NCBI RefSeq assembly: GCF_027257845.1
Contig: NZ_JAPVOT010000014.1
Coordinates: 56,136 to 120,135, forward strand
Direction of reading: 5' to 3'
Source of the DNA: Alteromonas sp. BMJM2
Lineage (GTDB): Bacteria; Pseudomonadota; Gammaproteobacteria; Enterobacterales; Alteromonadaceae
Length of the DNA: 64,000 nucleotides
Positions 55,568 to 63,641 of this stretch are shown here, piece after piece (the stretch's first letter is position 1; every line of letters starts with the position of its first letter). The notes beneath the pieces were generated by a model. It ran no database searches. It worked only from the letters and a program-made list of their open reading frames with translations, and was not told the DNA's origin. The translations under genes were made by a program, and so were the position numbers.

Positions 55568-56200
55568 ATGTCTAATTCAATTTTTAACCTAGACGCTTCT
55601 GTTCGTACAGACCTAGGGAAAGGTGCGAGCCGCCGCCTACGTCGCGAAGATAAAGTGCCTGGTATCATTTACGGTGGTGAAGAAGCACCTGTATCTATTA
55701 CTCTTGATCACAACAAAGTGAACAAATCTGCTGACTTTGAAGCATTTTACTCTCACGTTCTTACACTAAACGTAGACGGTAAAGCGACTGAAGTACTAGT
55801 AAAAGATATGCAACGTCACCCGTACAAGCCAAAAATTACACACATCGATTTCCAACGTGTAATTGCTGGTCAAGACGTTCACACTAACGTTCCAATTCAC
55901 TTCATAAACGAAGACAAGTCTGCTGCTATCAAAGCAGGCGGTATTGCTGAGCACCACGTAAACGAAATCGAAGTTACGTGTCAGCCTAAAGATCTTCCAG
56001 AGTTCATCGAAGTAGACATTGCTAACGTTGAAATGGACCAAACACTTCATTTGTCTGACGTTACTTTACCAGCAGGTGTTAAATCTGTTGAGCTTGGTAA
56101 AGACGACGAAACACACGACCTTGCTGTTGTGACTGTTAAGCCAGCTCCTAAAGCTGCTGAAACAGATGAAGACGGTGAAGAAGAAGCTACAGAGGAATAA
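55568..56200 (+). CDS. rplY: Ribosomal protein bL25, long (Ctc-type) form
   Basis: Binds 5S rRNA in the large subunit. The 210-aa protein has the L25 domain ([32 protein letters not shown].....[11 protein letters not shown]...[23 protein letters not shown]) plus the C-terminal TL5/Ctc extension and an acidic tail ([11 protein letters not shown]). E. coli has the short 94-aa form; the long form is common in other gammaproteobacteria. The site TTGGAG precedes the ATG. It is 5 bp before pth. Confidence 0.95.
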   Translation: MSNSIFNLDASVRTDLGKGASRRLRREDKVPGIIYGGEEAPVSITLDHNKVNKSADFEAFYSHVLTLNVDGKATEVLVKDMQRHPYKPKITHIDFQRVIAGQDVHTNVPIHFINEDKSAAIKAGGIAEHHVNEIEVTCQPKDLPEFIEVDIANVEMDQTLHLSDVTLPAGVKSVELGKDDETHDLAVVTVKPAPKAAETDEDGEEEATEE

Positions 56201-56205
56201 TCCTC

Positions 56206-56787
56206 TTGGCAGATATTCGCCTTATCGTGGGTCTGGGTAATCCAGGCCCCGAATATGAAAATACCCGACACAATGCCGGCGAATGGTTTCTAAACCAGCT
56301 TGCTGACACCTACAATACCCCGCTAAAACCCGAATCCAAGTTTTTTGGAAAAACAGCTCGAATTACTATTGCTGGTAAAGACATTAGATTGCTCTACCCT
56401 ACAACTTTTATGAATAAAAGTGGTCAAGCAGTAGCAGCACTTGCGAATTTTTACCGAATTGAGCCAGAACAAATTTTAGTGGCGTTTGACGAGTTAGACC
56501 TTCCTCCGGGAGTCGCCAAGTATAAAGTTGGCGGTAGCTCTAGTCAGAATGGTGTTCGCGATATTGTGGCAAGAATGGGTAACAATAAAGATTTTCTTCG
56601 CTTGCGAATTGGTATCGGTCACCCGGGACATAAAAGCCGAGTGACGGGACATGTTCTTGGTAAGCCTTCAGCAGAAGAAAAAACGGCCATAGAAAGCGCC
56701 GTTGATGAAGCGGTACGCTGTACCGAAATCTTACTGAAAGACGACCTAAAACAAGCGCAAAATCGACTTCATGCTCACAAAGCGTGA
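56206..56787 (+). CDS. pth: Peptidyl-tRNA hydrolase
   Basis: Releases peptides from stalled peptidyl-tRNA. The start is TTG at 56206 ([31 protein letters not shown]), 5 bp after the rplY stop and following AGAGGA. The 193-aa length is typical. The catalytic His is in NTRHNAG, with [17 protein letters not shown] and [17 protein letters not shown] also conserved. The order rplY-pth-ychF is common in gammaproteobacteria. Confidence 0.95.
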   Translation: MADIRLIVGLGNPGPEYENTRHNAGEWFLNQLADTYNTPLKPESKFFGKTARITIAGKDIRLLYPTTFMNKSGQAVAALANFYRIEPEQILVAFDELDLPPGVAKYKVGGSSSQNGVRDIVARMGNNKDFLRLRIGIGHPGHKSRVTGHVLGKPSAEEKTAIESAVDEAVRCTEILLKDDLKQAQNRLHAHKA

Positions 56788-56828
56788 GTTCGAGCCAGAT
56801 ATAACTTTTCCAGACAAGGATCCATACC

Positions 56829-57920
56829 ATGGGTTTTAAATGCGGTATTGTTGGCCTACCCAACGTAGGTAAATCAACTCTTTTTAATGCATTAACAAAA
56901 GCAGGTATTGAAGCGGCAAACTTCCCGTTTTGTACTATCGAGCCAAACACTGGCGTTGTTCCTGTGCCAGACCTTCGCTTGGATAAGTTGGCAAAAATTG
57001 TAAATCCTCAGCGTGTTATTCCAACCACAATGGAATTTGTTGATATCGCTGGGTTAGTTGAAGGTGCTTCGAAAGGTGAAGGCCTTGGTAACAAATTTCT
57101 AGCTAACATTCGTGAGACAGATGCTATTGGCCATGTTGTTCGCTGTTTCGACGATGAAAATATTGTTCATGTTGCTGGTCGCGTAAGCCCGCAAGACGAT
57201 ATTGACGTTATCAACACAGAGCTTGCGCTTTCTGATTTAGAAACAACAGAAAAAGCCCTGCATCGTGTGGCTAAACGCGCTAAAGGCGGCGATGCCGACG
57301 CGAAGTTTGAACTGAAAGTGCTTGAAAAAATTAAGCCCCATTTGGACGAAGGTTTATTACTGCGCTCTTTAGAACTGACTAAAGAAGAGCATGCAGCCAT
57401 TAGCTACATGAATATGCTTACCCTTAAGCCTACCATGTACATTGCTAACGTGAATGAAGAAGGGTTCGAAAACAATCCTTACCTTGATAAAGTGCGTGAA
57501 ATTGCACAGGGCGAAAACGCCACGGTTGTTGCGGTTTGTGCCGCTATCGAATCAGACATTGCTGAGCTTGAAGACGACGAGCGCGAAGAATTCATGCAAG
57601 ACATGGGGCTGGAAGAGCCTGGTCTGAATCGCGTTATTCGTTCTGGTTACGAGCTACTTACACTGCAAACCTATTTCACTGCAGGTGTAAAGGAGGTGCG
57701 TGCATGGACATTCCCAGAAGGGTCTACTGCACCGCAAGCTGCAGGTAAAATTCATACCGACTTTGAGAAAGGCTTTATTCGCGCCGAAATCGTAAGTTAC
57801 GACCACTTTGTGGAGTATAACGGTGAGCAAGGCGCTAAAGACGCTGGTAAATGGCGTTTAGAAGGCAAAGAGTACATCGTTAAAGATGGCGACGTTATCC
57901 ACTTCAGATTTAACGTATAA
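56829..57920 (+). CDS. ychF: Ribosome-binding ATPase YchF
   Basis: An OBG-family P-loop protein (363 aa) that prefers ATP. Motifs: [58 protein letters not shown] for the altered G4, and the C-terminal TGS domain ([41 protein letters not shown]). It acts in stress and translation control, and its gene is next to pth in most gammaproteobacteria. Confidence 0.96.
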   Translation: MGFKCGIVGLPNVGKSTLFNALTKAGIEAANFPFCTIEPNTGVVPVPDLRLDKLAKIVNPQRVIPTTMEFVDIAGLVEGASKGEGLGNKFLANIRETDAIGHVVRCFDDENIVHVAGRVSPQDDIDVINTELALSDLETTEKALHRVAKRAKGGDADAKFELKVLEKIKPHLDEGLLLRSLELTKEEHAAISYMNMLTLKPTMYIANVNEEGFENNPYLDKVREIAQGENATVVAVCAAIESDIAELEDDEREEFMQDMGLEEPGLNRVIRSGYELLTLQTYFTAGVKEVRAWTFPEGSTAPQAAGKIHTDFEKGFIRAEIVSYDHFVEYNGEQGAKDAGKWRLEGKEYIVKDGDVIHFRFNV

Positions 57921-57970
57921 GCCTTTAACGTAAGCCTACTTATTATGGGCTGCGTATAGATAACGTTTTG

Positions 57971-57998
57971 AAAGCCACTCGTAAGAGTGGCTTTTTTA
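57971..57998 (+). terminator. Rho-independent terminator of the rplY-pth-ychF unit
   Basis: AAAGCCACTC-GTAA-GAGTGGCTTTTTT, about 50 bp after the ychF stop. Confidence 0.92.
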
Positions 57999-58069
57999 TT
58001 TGGATTTTTGATTGTTGGCGCTTTGCGCTACTGATATAACAAGTATATCGAACACAAATAGGTATACCG

Positions 58070-59125
58070 ATGTACTCTAGCAATAAATCAAGCTGTTCCT
58101 ATAGAAAACAGCATACAGGCGCTTCTTTAAGTCACTCTTGGCAACATTCTTTGCATAACTGTTGGCAATACGCTTCGAAATATACTGTTAATAACGCTAT
58201 AACAAATAACGCTAAAGCCCCCTCTCCATCGAAGCACCTCGGCTTACTTGGCTTAATGATCGTTTCTGTAGTCGCCTTTGCCTTAGCATATAGTGCCAAA
58301 GCCCACAGTGCGGACAACCCGGTAGCGCTCATGAGCGGCAGCAGTAACCATTGGTACCAAGTGCCATCAGAAGATACGGTGACGTTTACCACAGAATACG
58401 GCGATGTTGTCATTGCACTTAACCCTAGCCTTGCGCCAAAACACGTAGAGCGCTTTAAAGCCCTTATTAAGTCAGGCTTTTACGATAAGCAGTATTTTTA
58501 TCGGGTAGTAGATGGCTTTGTGGCGCAGGCCGGCAGTAACGATACCCACGATAAAGAGAAAATAGCACCCGCGCTTTTAGCCGATATTCCTGCTGAATTT
58601 ACACGCCCTTTATCCCACGCTGCTTCTGTTGTTGAAACGCGCGACATGTTTGCCCCTAAAACCGGTTTTTTAGATGGCTTTGCGGTTGGCATAGATGAAG
58701 AGCGCGGTGAGATGTGGGGGCTGCACTGCCCCGGCACAGTAGCATTTGCTCGTAACAGTGAAAAAGACACTGCCTCGACGGAATTTTATATAGTAATAGG
58801 CCAAGCACCTCGTCATTTAGACCGAAACATGTCAGTGGTGGGAAGAGTGGTAAGCGGAATGCCTGCCCTACAAAAGCTACCAAGGGGAGATGCTAAGTAC
58901 GGTGGAGTTATACAAGAGGTTACCGATAGCAGCAAAATTGGACGGGCCTTGGTGCATAACGATAATCACCCTAGTTACTATATTCAAAAACCAGAGCACG
59001 ACGAATATCTATCGCGAACCAATACTGGCAAAACCCTAGATAACCCGTTTTTTCATGACAAAGTGTATGCACCGCGGCCTATTGATATTTGTTACTACAA
59101 AACAAAGGCCACGCTTACCCCGTAA
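58070..59125 (+). CDS. Cyclophilin-type peptidyl-prolyl isomerase, membrane-anchored or exported
   Basis: A 351-aa protein. A hydrophobic stretch (LGLLGLMIVSVVAFALAYSAKAHS, about residues 57-80) looks like a signal peptide or anchor, but follows about 55 polar residues. The real start could be an internal ATG at 58256. The cyclophilin domain covers about 100-280: VTFTTEYGDVVIALNPSLAPKHVERFKALIKSGFYDKQYFYRVVDGFVAQAGSND and GTVAFARNSEKDTASTEFYIVIGQAPRHLDRNMSVVGRVVSGM. A 60-residue tail follows. It probably assists folding in the periplasm. Confidence 0.85.
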   Translation: MYSSNKSSCSYRKQHTGASLSHSWQHSLHNCWQYASKYTVNNAITNNAKAPSPSKHLGLLGLMIVSVVAFALAYSAKAHSADNPVALMSGSSNHWYQVPSEDTVTFTTEYGDVVIALNPSLAPKHVERFKALIKSGFYDKQYFYRVVDGFVAQAGSNDTHDKEKIAPALLADIPAEFTRPLSHAASVVETRDMFAPKTGFLDGFAVGIDEERGEMWGLHCPGTVAFARNSEKDTASTEFYIVIGQAPRHLDRNMSVVGRVVSGMPALQKLPRGDAKYGGVIQEVTDSSKIGRALVHNDNHPSYYIQKPEHDEYLSRTNTGKTLDNPFFHDKVYAPRPIDICYYKTKATLTP

Positions 59126-59262
59126 CAAAATAGTAAATGCGAAAATATAAAGATAATTGCCTCTTTTCCTGGTTAGGTTGCTCAAATTCGCTGCGTTTTG
59201 CATGTTATTCGAACGGCTCCGCGCACATATTAACCATTTAAAAAAAGTTAGCAAAAAAGGGG

Positions 59263-59291
59263 TTGACGGGTGCGAGTCATATACGCATAAT
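59263..59291 (+). promoter_or_regulatory. Sigma-70 promoter of the tRNA array
   Basis: TTGACG (-35), 17-bp spacer, CATAAT (-10), then the GC-rich discriminator ACGCGCC of stable-RNA promoters. It lies 36 bp upstream of the first tRNA. Confidence 0.8.
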
Positions 59292-59327
59292 ACGCGCCAC
59301 TTCCTGAGAGGGAAGAGAAGTATGAAA

Positions 59328-59404
59328 GGCTACGTAGCTCAGTTGGTTAGAGCACATCACTCATAATGATGGGGTCGCAAGTTCGAATCTCGCCGTAGCC
59401 ACCA
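59328..59404 (+). tRNA. tRNA-Met (anticodon CAT, elongator type)
   Basis: 77 nt, GGCTACGTAGCTCAG to GTAGCCACCA. The anticodon loop is CTCATAA in stem ATCA/TGAT. The G1-C72 pair and the absence of the three-GC initiator stem indicate elongator Met. Confidence 0.93.
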
Positions 59405-59438
59405 CTTCTCACTATCTCTTTTAGGAATGTCTAGCTGC

Positions 59439-59523
59439 GCGGGAGTGGTGGAATTGGTAGACACGCTGGATTTAGGTTCCAGTGCTTCACGGCGTGAGAG
59501 TTCAAGTCTCTCCTTCCGCACCA
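59439..59523 (+). tRNA. tRNA-Leu (anticodon TAG)
   Basis: 85 nt, GCGGGAGTGGTGGAATTGG to CTTCCGCACCA, with the long variable arm of class II tRNAs. The anticodon loop is TTTAGGT. Identical to the copy at 59627. Confidence 0.95.
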
Positions 59524-59527
59524 AAGT

Positions 59528-59603
59528 TGGGGTATAGCCAAGTTGGTAAGGCAACGGGTTTTGATCCCGTCATTCGTAGGTTCGAGTCCTGCTACCCCAG
59601 CCA
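59528..59603 (+). tRNA. tRNA-Gln (anticodon TTG)
   Basis: 76 nt, TGGGGTATAGCC to CCCCAGCCA. Anticodon loop TTTTGAT. Identical to the copy at 59714. Confidence 0.95.
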
Positions 59604-59626
59604 ACTTTGTAACAGCTAGTGTCTAT

Positions 59627-59711
59627 GCGGGAGTGGTGGAATTGGTAGACACGCTGGATTTAGGTTCCAGTGCTTCACGGCGTGAGAGTTCAAGTCTCTC
59701 CTTCCGCACCA
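59627..59711 (+). tRNA. tRNA-Leu (anticodon TAG), second copy
   Basis: 85 nt, identical to 59439-59523 by eye. Together with the following Gln gene it forms a duplicated Leu-Gln unit. Confidence 0.95.
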
Positions 59712-59713
59712 TT

Positions 59714-59789
59714 TGGGGTATAGCCAAGTTGGTAAGGCAACGGGTTTTGATCCCGTCATTCGTAGGTTCGAGTCCTGCTACCCCAGCCA
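59714..59789 (+). tRNA. tRNA-Gln (anticodon TTG), duplicated copy
   Basis: 76 nt, identical to 59528-59603 by eye. Only 2 bp separate it from the preceding tRNA-Leu, and a terminator-like hairpin follows at 59800. Confidence 0.95.
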
Positions 59790-59799
59790 AATTCTAGAG

Positions 59800-59824
59800 A
59801 GCCGCTCAAACGAGCGGCTTTTTA
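59800..59824 (+). terminator. Terminator-like hairpin inside the tRNA array
   Basis: AGCCGCTC-AAAC-GAGCGGCT followed by TTTTT. It separates the first five tRNA genes from the last two, with only 17 bp before the next tRNA. Confidence 0.75.
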
Positions 59825-59841
59825 ATGATTTGCAAAAGAAA

Positions 59842-59918
59842 GGCTAAGTAGCTCAGTTGGTTAGAGCACATCACTCATAATGATGGGGTCGCAAGTTCGA
59901 ATCTCGCCTTAGCCACCA
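59842..59918 (+). tRNA. tRNA-Met (anticodon CAT), second copy
   Basis: 77 nt, GGCTAAGTAGCTCAG to CTTAGCCACCA. It differs from the copy at 59328 by a compensated pair in the acceptor stem (C-G to A-T). Confidence 0.93.
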
Positions 59919-59934
59919 TCTTTTACCTGTCTAT

Positions 59935-60010
59935 TGGGATATAGCCAAGCTGGTAAGGCAACGGGTTTTGATCCCGTCATTCGCAGGTTCGAGTCCTGCT
60001 ATCCCAGCCA
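59935..60010 (+). tRNA. tRNA-Gln (anticodon TTG), variant copy
   Basis: 76 nt, TGGGATATAGCCAAGC to TATCCCAGCCA. Relative to the other Gln copies it has compensated changes in the acceptor stem (G-C to A-T) and single changes in the D-loop and T-stem. Confidence 0.95.
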
Positions 60011-60017
60011 TATTGTG

Positions 60018-60045
60018 AAAAACCGCTCTTTTGAGCGGTTTTTTA
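60018..60045 (+). terminator. Rho-independent terminator at the end of the tRNA array
   Basis: AAAAACCGCTC-TTTT-GAGCGGTTTTTT, starting 8 bp after the last tRNA. Confidence 0.93.
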
Positions 60046-60267
60046 TTGCCTGAAATAAATACCCCCTACTCTACTTGCATACTTTTTCTTAAGTTATGCA
60101 TAATTCATCACAATAACCGCCACTTTTATGGCTTTATTTGTGTTTAGGTCATGCTAGTATTACCGACTTCTCTGAATTAGACACTGTATTTACTCCAGCT
60201 TTTGTGAGCAGTTAAAAGCCATGTCTTTTCTAAAACACCTAAATAAAATAATAACGAAGGAAAGTGC

Positions 60268-61674
60268 GTGATAAACGAATTCGTTTCATTTGTGAATAAT
60301 ATTTTGTGGGGCGACGGCCAAGTTCTCATCGTTATGCTGTTGGTGTGCGGTGTTTGGTTTACCGTAAAGCTAGGCGGCGTTCAGTTACGGCATTTTGGCC
60401 ATATGTTTGCGCTACTCAAAAACAGTAAAACGTCGAGCGAAGAAGGGATCAGTTCCTTTCAGGCGCTATGCACCAGTTTATCGGCCCGCGTGGGCACAGG
60501 TAACCTAGCAGGCGTTGCCGTGGCTATTTCTCTTGGTGGGTCTGGCGCCATATTCTGGATGTGGATGATAGCGCTGCTAGGCATGGCCACCGGCTTTGCT
60601 GAGAGCGTACTGGGGCAGCTATACAAAGTAAAAGACGAAAACGGCGAGTTTCGTGGTGGCCCTGCTTACTACATTAAACAAGGCTTAAATAAAACCTGGC
60701 TAGCCGTTGCCTTCTCACTGTGCTTGTTTTTTGGATACGGATTTGTATTTAGTGCGGTACAGGCAAACACCATTACCGATGCGCTCAACAACGCTTATGC
60801 GTTCAAAAGCGAATATGTAGGCATAGCCATTATTTTACTTGCCGCACTCATTGTTGTGGGCGGTTTACGCGGAATAGCGCGATTTGCCGAGTTCGTTGTG
60901 CCGTTTATGGGAATTGGTTATGTGCTTGTTGCCCTTACCATCACCTTTATCAACATCACCGAATTACCCGCCATGCTGCTAGACATCATAAAATCGGCCT
61001 TTGGTTTACAAGAAGCCGGGGCTGGTGCACTAGGGGCTGCCATTAAAAACGGAATACAACGAGGGTTATACTCAAACGAGGCTGGCAGCGGCTCGGTACC
61101 TCACGCAGCGGCAAGTGCGGCGCCAAACCCTAATCACCCCGTGTCTCAAGGCTACATACAAATGCTGGGGGTATTTTTAGATACTATGATTTTATGTACG
61201 TCTACCGCCTTTATCATTTTACTTGCGGGCGGCTCTAGCTCAGAACAAATGGAAGGCATACGGCTAACTCAAGATGCAATGAGCAGTCACTTAGGCGACG
61301 GTGGCACTGACTTTGTTGCTGCGGCAATAAGCTTATTTGCGTTCACCTCGGTAGTGGCTAACTATGCCTACGGCGAAAGTAACCTGCATATGTTCAAACT
61401 AGATAACCGCGCAGGGCGAGCAGCCTACACCATTGGGTATTTGGGCATGATTTACTGGGGCGCGCAAGCAGCGCTACCCCAAGTATGGGCCATGGCCGAT
61501 ATGGCGTTAGGGCTTATGACAGTCATCAACATTATTGCCATTGTGTGGATGACGCCTACCATTGTTTCTATCAGTAAAGATTACTTTAAAAAGAAAGACA
61601 GCGGAGAGACGGTGGAATACAAAGCCGGCGACTGCGAAATTCAAGGTAAGTCTGAAGACGGTATTTGGAAATAG
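60268..61674 (+). CDS. Alanine/glycine:cation symporter (AGCS family)
   Basis: A 468-aa inner-membrane Na+-coupled transporter of alanine or glycine, with about 10-11 transmembrane helices. Family signatures: FQALCTSLSARVGTGNLAGVAVAISLGGSGAIFWMW, GGPAYYIKQGL, and GIQRGLYSNEAGSGSVPHAAASA. The start is GTG at 60268, preceded by GAAGGAAA. Its 222-bp leader shows no glycine-riboswitch motif that I can see. A terminator follows at 61726. Confidence 0.92.
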   Translation: MINEFVSFVNNILWGDGQVLIVMLLVCGVWFTVKLGGVQLRHFGHMFALLKNSKTSSEEGISSFQALCTSLSARVGTGNLAGVAVAISLGGSGAIFWMWMIALLGMATGFAESVLGQLYKVKDENGEFRGGPAYYIKQGLNKTWLAVAFSLCLFFGYGFVFSAVQANTITDALNNAYAFKSEYVGIAIILLAALIVVGGLRGIARFAEFVVPFMGIGYVLVALTITFINITELPAMLLDIIKSAFGLQEAGAGALGAAIKNGIQRGLYSNEAGSGSVPHAAASAAPNPNHPVSQGYIQMLGVFLDTMILCTSTAFIILLAGGSSSEQMEGIRLTQDAMSSHLGDGGTDFVAAAISLFAFTSVVANYAYGESNLHMFKLDNRAGRAAYTIGYLGMIYWGAQAALPQVWAMADMALGLMTVINIIAIVWMTPTIVSISKDYFKKKDSGETVEYKAGDCEIQGKSEDGIWK

Positions 61675-61725
61675 ACGTTATTTGGTATTAGACAGTTTTG
61701 TTTATCTAACAATATAAAAACAAAG

Positions 61726-61759
61726 AAAGGCCTGTGTTGTAACAACATAGGCCTTTTTT
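61726..61759 (+). terminator. Rho-independent terminator of the symporter gene
   Basis: AAGGCCTGTGTTGT-AACAACATAGGCCTT followed by TTTTT, with one mismatch in the stem. Confidence 0.9.
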
Positions 61760-62289
61760 GTTTGCCCAGCGAAGCTGGCAAACCCAGCAGGACAATAGAT
61801 GCCTGCATCCCCCTGATTGAGGGGAAGATAATCCGAATCGCAAGGGCGTCACTGGCCAAGGGTGGGGTCTCCGGGGGCCGGCCCGAAGCAAGCGATAGGA
61901 AGTTAGCGGTACACAACGCAAGTAAACCTGTTTCGGCTGTATAAGTGGATAAGCGTGCAAAATAGCGCAAAGTCCAATACTCAATCAGACTTATGCAGTG
62001 CTTGAGGGTGGAATGGCTAACAGGGAGTCAGTGCAGTAACTGGGGAAGCCTGGCACTGTATCCAGTAAATTACTGGACGTATGTACCAAGGGGTGACCCA
62101 AGGTATTGGCGAGTGTGAGGTGGCAGATGATCCCGTAGTAGTGAGTAAGGCTAGGCCGATGAAAGCCAGTAATGGTGTGGAGGATAAAACCAAGCCGACC
62201 ATCAGCAGTGTGTTTGATAGGATTAATATTAGTCAAAAGCTAAAGTTAATTGCGAAGGAGAGAAGCATACTTTATGTAAATTGACAAAA
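61760..62289 (+). mobile_element. Possible group II intron 5' remnant or other structured non-coding DNA
   Basis: No convincing gene is present. The stretch is G-rich on the plus strand and full of short stems (for example CCAGTAAATTACTGG). Phrases such as GGGGAAGCCTGGCACTGTA, GGGTGACCC and GAAAGCCAGTAATGGTGTGG resemble, from memory, the region just upstream of the maturase in bacterial group II introns. No reverse-transcriptase domain follows, so at most the 5' part survives. Start and end are approximate. The 5' GTGYG boundary cannot be fixed (GTGCA at about 61954 is a candidate). Confidence 0.35.
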
Positions 62290-62302
62290 AAGTTTCATAC
62301 TT
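62290..62302. repeat. 13-bp palindrome copy 1, AAGTTTCATACTT
   Basis: One mismatch from the perfect palindrome AAGTAT-C-ATACTT found at 62410. A truncated form, AAGCATACTT, lies at 62263-62272. Confidence 0.6.
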
Positions 62303-62354
62303 TGAGGCCGGTTTTAATGGCTTTAGAGAGCGTTTACGAACAAGTTATGCTGTT

Positions 62355-62367
62355 AAGTATCACACTT
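62355..62367. repeat. 13-bp palindrome copy 2, AAGTATCACACTT
   Basis: One mismatch from the perfect form. Starts of copies 1, 2 and 3 are 65 and 55 bp apart. Confidence 0.6.
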
Positions 62368-62409
62368 ATTTCAGACTACCCTTTAGATCAACGAGATTCC
62401 GTGAAAAAA

Positions 62410-62422
62410 AAGTATCATACTT
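62410..62422. repeat. 13-bp palindrome copy 3, AAGTATCATACTT (perfect)
   Basis: AAGTAT and ATACTT are exact reverse complements around a central C. It lies about 380 bp before the lipoprotein gene. The rest of the stretch to 62787 is AT-rich with no gene that I can support, but includes an inverted repeat (GGTAAACAAT / ATTGTTGTTACC) near 62615-62640. Confidence 0.65.
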
Positions 62423-62787
62423 GCGATTCTTTTGGACGGCAATCAGGCGCATAGCGGACGTTAAAGATTTCGATTAATCCATATTTTTACCTACAACAGT
62501 CATGCTCTCGACCACTATTGACTATTTCAAAAGCTCACACCTAACACTAGTTTTAGTACAACACATTTTATATCAAAGTAAACCAGCCCACACGCCAGAT
62601 AATTCATGTACTTAGGGGTAAACAATCTATTGTTGTTACCATGCATGCATTATAACCACACAAAAAATGGTAGAAATAGTTACTAAAACCAAGGTAAGCT
62701 ATTGAAATAGATAAAGTATGGAGGCCGTGTAAAATGAAACTATTTCGTTGTTACAATGCGGTCTGCATAATAACTGTTAGGTTTACT

Positions 62788-63321
62788 ATGGATAGGTTCA
62801 TCTTCATCACATTACTGTTTGTAGCAATCTCAGGTTGTTCATCAAAAGGAGGCTTCGTTAAATATGCTAATCCTGATGAAAAATTTATTGATATTCATGG
62901 GGATATTAAAAAGCCTCTAATATATGAAATCAAAGTTGAGTACAGAACACACTCACCAATAAATCAATGTACTAATTATCATATAGCACTAGGCAAAGAT
63001 GTTGCTCAACTATATGAATTCAATTACCAACCTGAAATTATTGAAGAGTTACATTCAATTAGAGTACCTTTAAAAGAGTTGGATCCAAATACTCTTTGTA
63101 AATGGAAACCCGTAATGGCTTTTGTTTGCATAGGCTCTGCAACTAATAAACCTACAAGTTGCACTAGTATATTCTCGTTCAGAGGTATTCAGGATATTGA
63201 TCCTGTTACCACTTTAGAATGTTCGGAAAATAGTTTTTGTTTTGATAGTAAAAATAATATACGGTCAGGTGCTATTAATGAGTTTAATAAAAAATACCAA
63301 CTGAACTTGGTGTTAAAGTAA
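62788..63321 (+). CDS. Putative lipoprotein, probable integron cassette gene
   Basis: The start at 62788 gives MDRFIFITLLFVAISGCSS, a lipoprotein signal with lipobox ISGC, and has AGG at good spacing; the frame from 62734 would put the signal too far in. The mature protein of about 160 aa has several cysteines (QCTNYH, LCKWK, FVCIGS, SCTS, LECSENSFCFD) that could form disulfides. I do not recognise the family. The attC-like site begins one base after the stop codon, the typical layout of an integron gene cassette. The gene is more AT-rich than the core genes. Confidence 0.65.
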   Translation: MDRFIFITLLFVAISGCSSKGGFVKYANPDEKFIDIHGDIKKPLIYEIKVEYRTHSPINQCTNYHIALGKDVAQLYEFNYQPEIIEELHSIRVPLKELDPNTLCKWKPVMAFVCIGSATNKPTSCTSIFSFRGIQDIDPVTTLECSENSFCFDSKNNIRSGAINEFNKKYQLNLVLK

Positions 63322-63322
63322 A

Positions 63323-63419
63323 CCTAACAAGACGTTTAAGAGAGTCTAGTTTCGGCTTGCCGGGCTCCAAAGTCGCAAATTATAGCAAGCCTCACTCGCT
63401 CCTTAACGGGGCGTTATAA
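63323..63419 (+). other. Integron attC recombination site (VCR-like)
   Basis: The left end CCTAACAAGACGTTTAAGAG and right end CTCCTTAACGGGGCGTTATAA share the AAC...GTT-AAG blocks as inverted repeats, matching the R''/L'' and L'/R' boxes of attC sites of the Vibrio-repeat type. An inner stem GGCTTGC (63354) / GCAAGCC (63385) closes the variable loop. Crossover would fall at G^TT, 63413/63414. The length of about 97 bp is normal. The attribution rests on motif recognition. Confidence 0.7.
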
Positions 63420-63434
63420 GTACTGGGGAAATCG

Positions 63435-63641
63435 GTGAGTAACAAAACGCTCAGACATAAGTTGGCATTTACCTGTTTGGTTCCTGTAATGTTACCAGGA
63501 GTCATCTTTTACGCTGTAGTAAACGAATACTACGACAAAGTCCTTATATTGAGCTTAATATTATTGATCGGATTGTATTTTTTTAAGCTACATTTTAAGG
63601 CTTTTAGGGAAGCAGATGGATTTATTGCAAGACTAATCTGA
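63435..63641 (+). CDS. Small membrane protein, probable second cassette gene
   Basis: A 68-aa frame starting at GTG 63435, 15 bp after the attC site, with GGGGAA upstream. It has two hydrophobic segments (LAFTCLVPVMLPGVIFYAVV and VLILSLILLIGLYFF) and a basic C-terminus. Start codon and frame fit a cassette gene. I do not recognise the family, and no second complete attC site is visible after it. Confidence 0.5.
   Translation: MSNKTLRHKLAFTCLVPVMLPGVIFYAVVNEYYDKVLILSLILLIGLYFFKLHFKAFREADGFIARLI

Noticed and set aside
59543..59797. 84-aa plus-strand frame across the tRNA array
   Set aside because: It is a translation of tRNA-Gln and tRNA-Leu genes; the internal protein repeat only mirrors the tRNA duplication.
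61641..62236. Overlapping minus-strand frames of 60-109 aa after the symporter gene
   Set aside because: They cover a terminator and structured DNA, overlap one another in different frames, and lack starts with binding sites.
62081..62284. 67-aa plus-strand frame ending in ILYVN
   Set aside because: It covers the phrases I recognise as intron-like RNA. No binding site and no domain, so not called as a gene.
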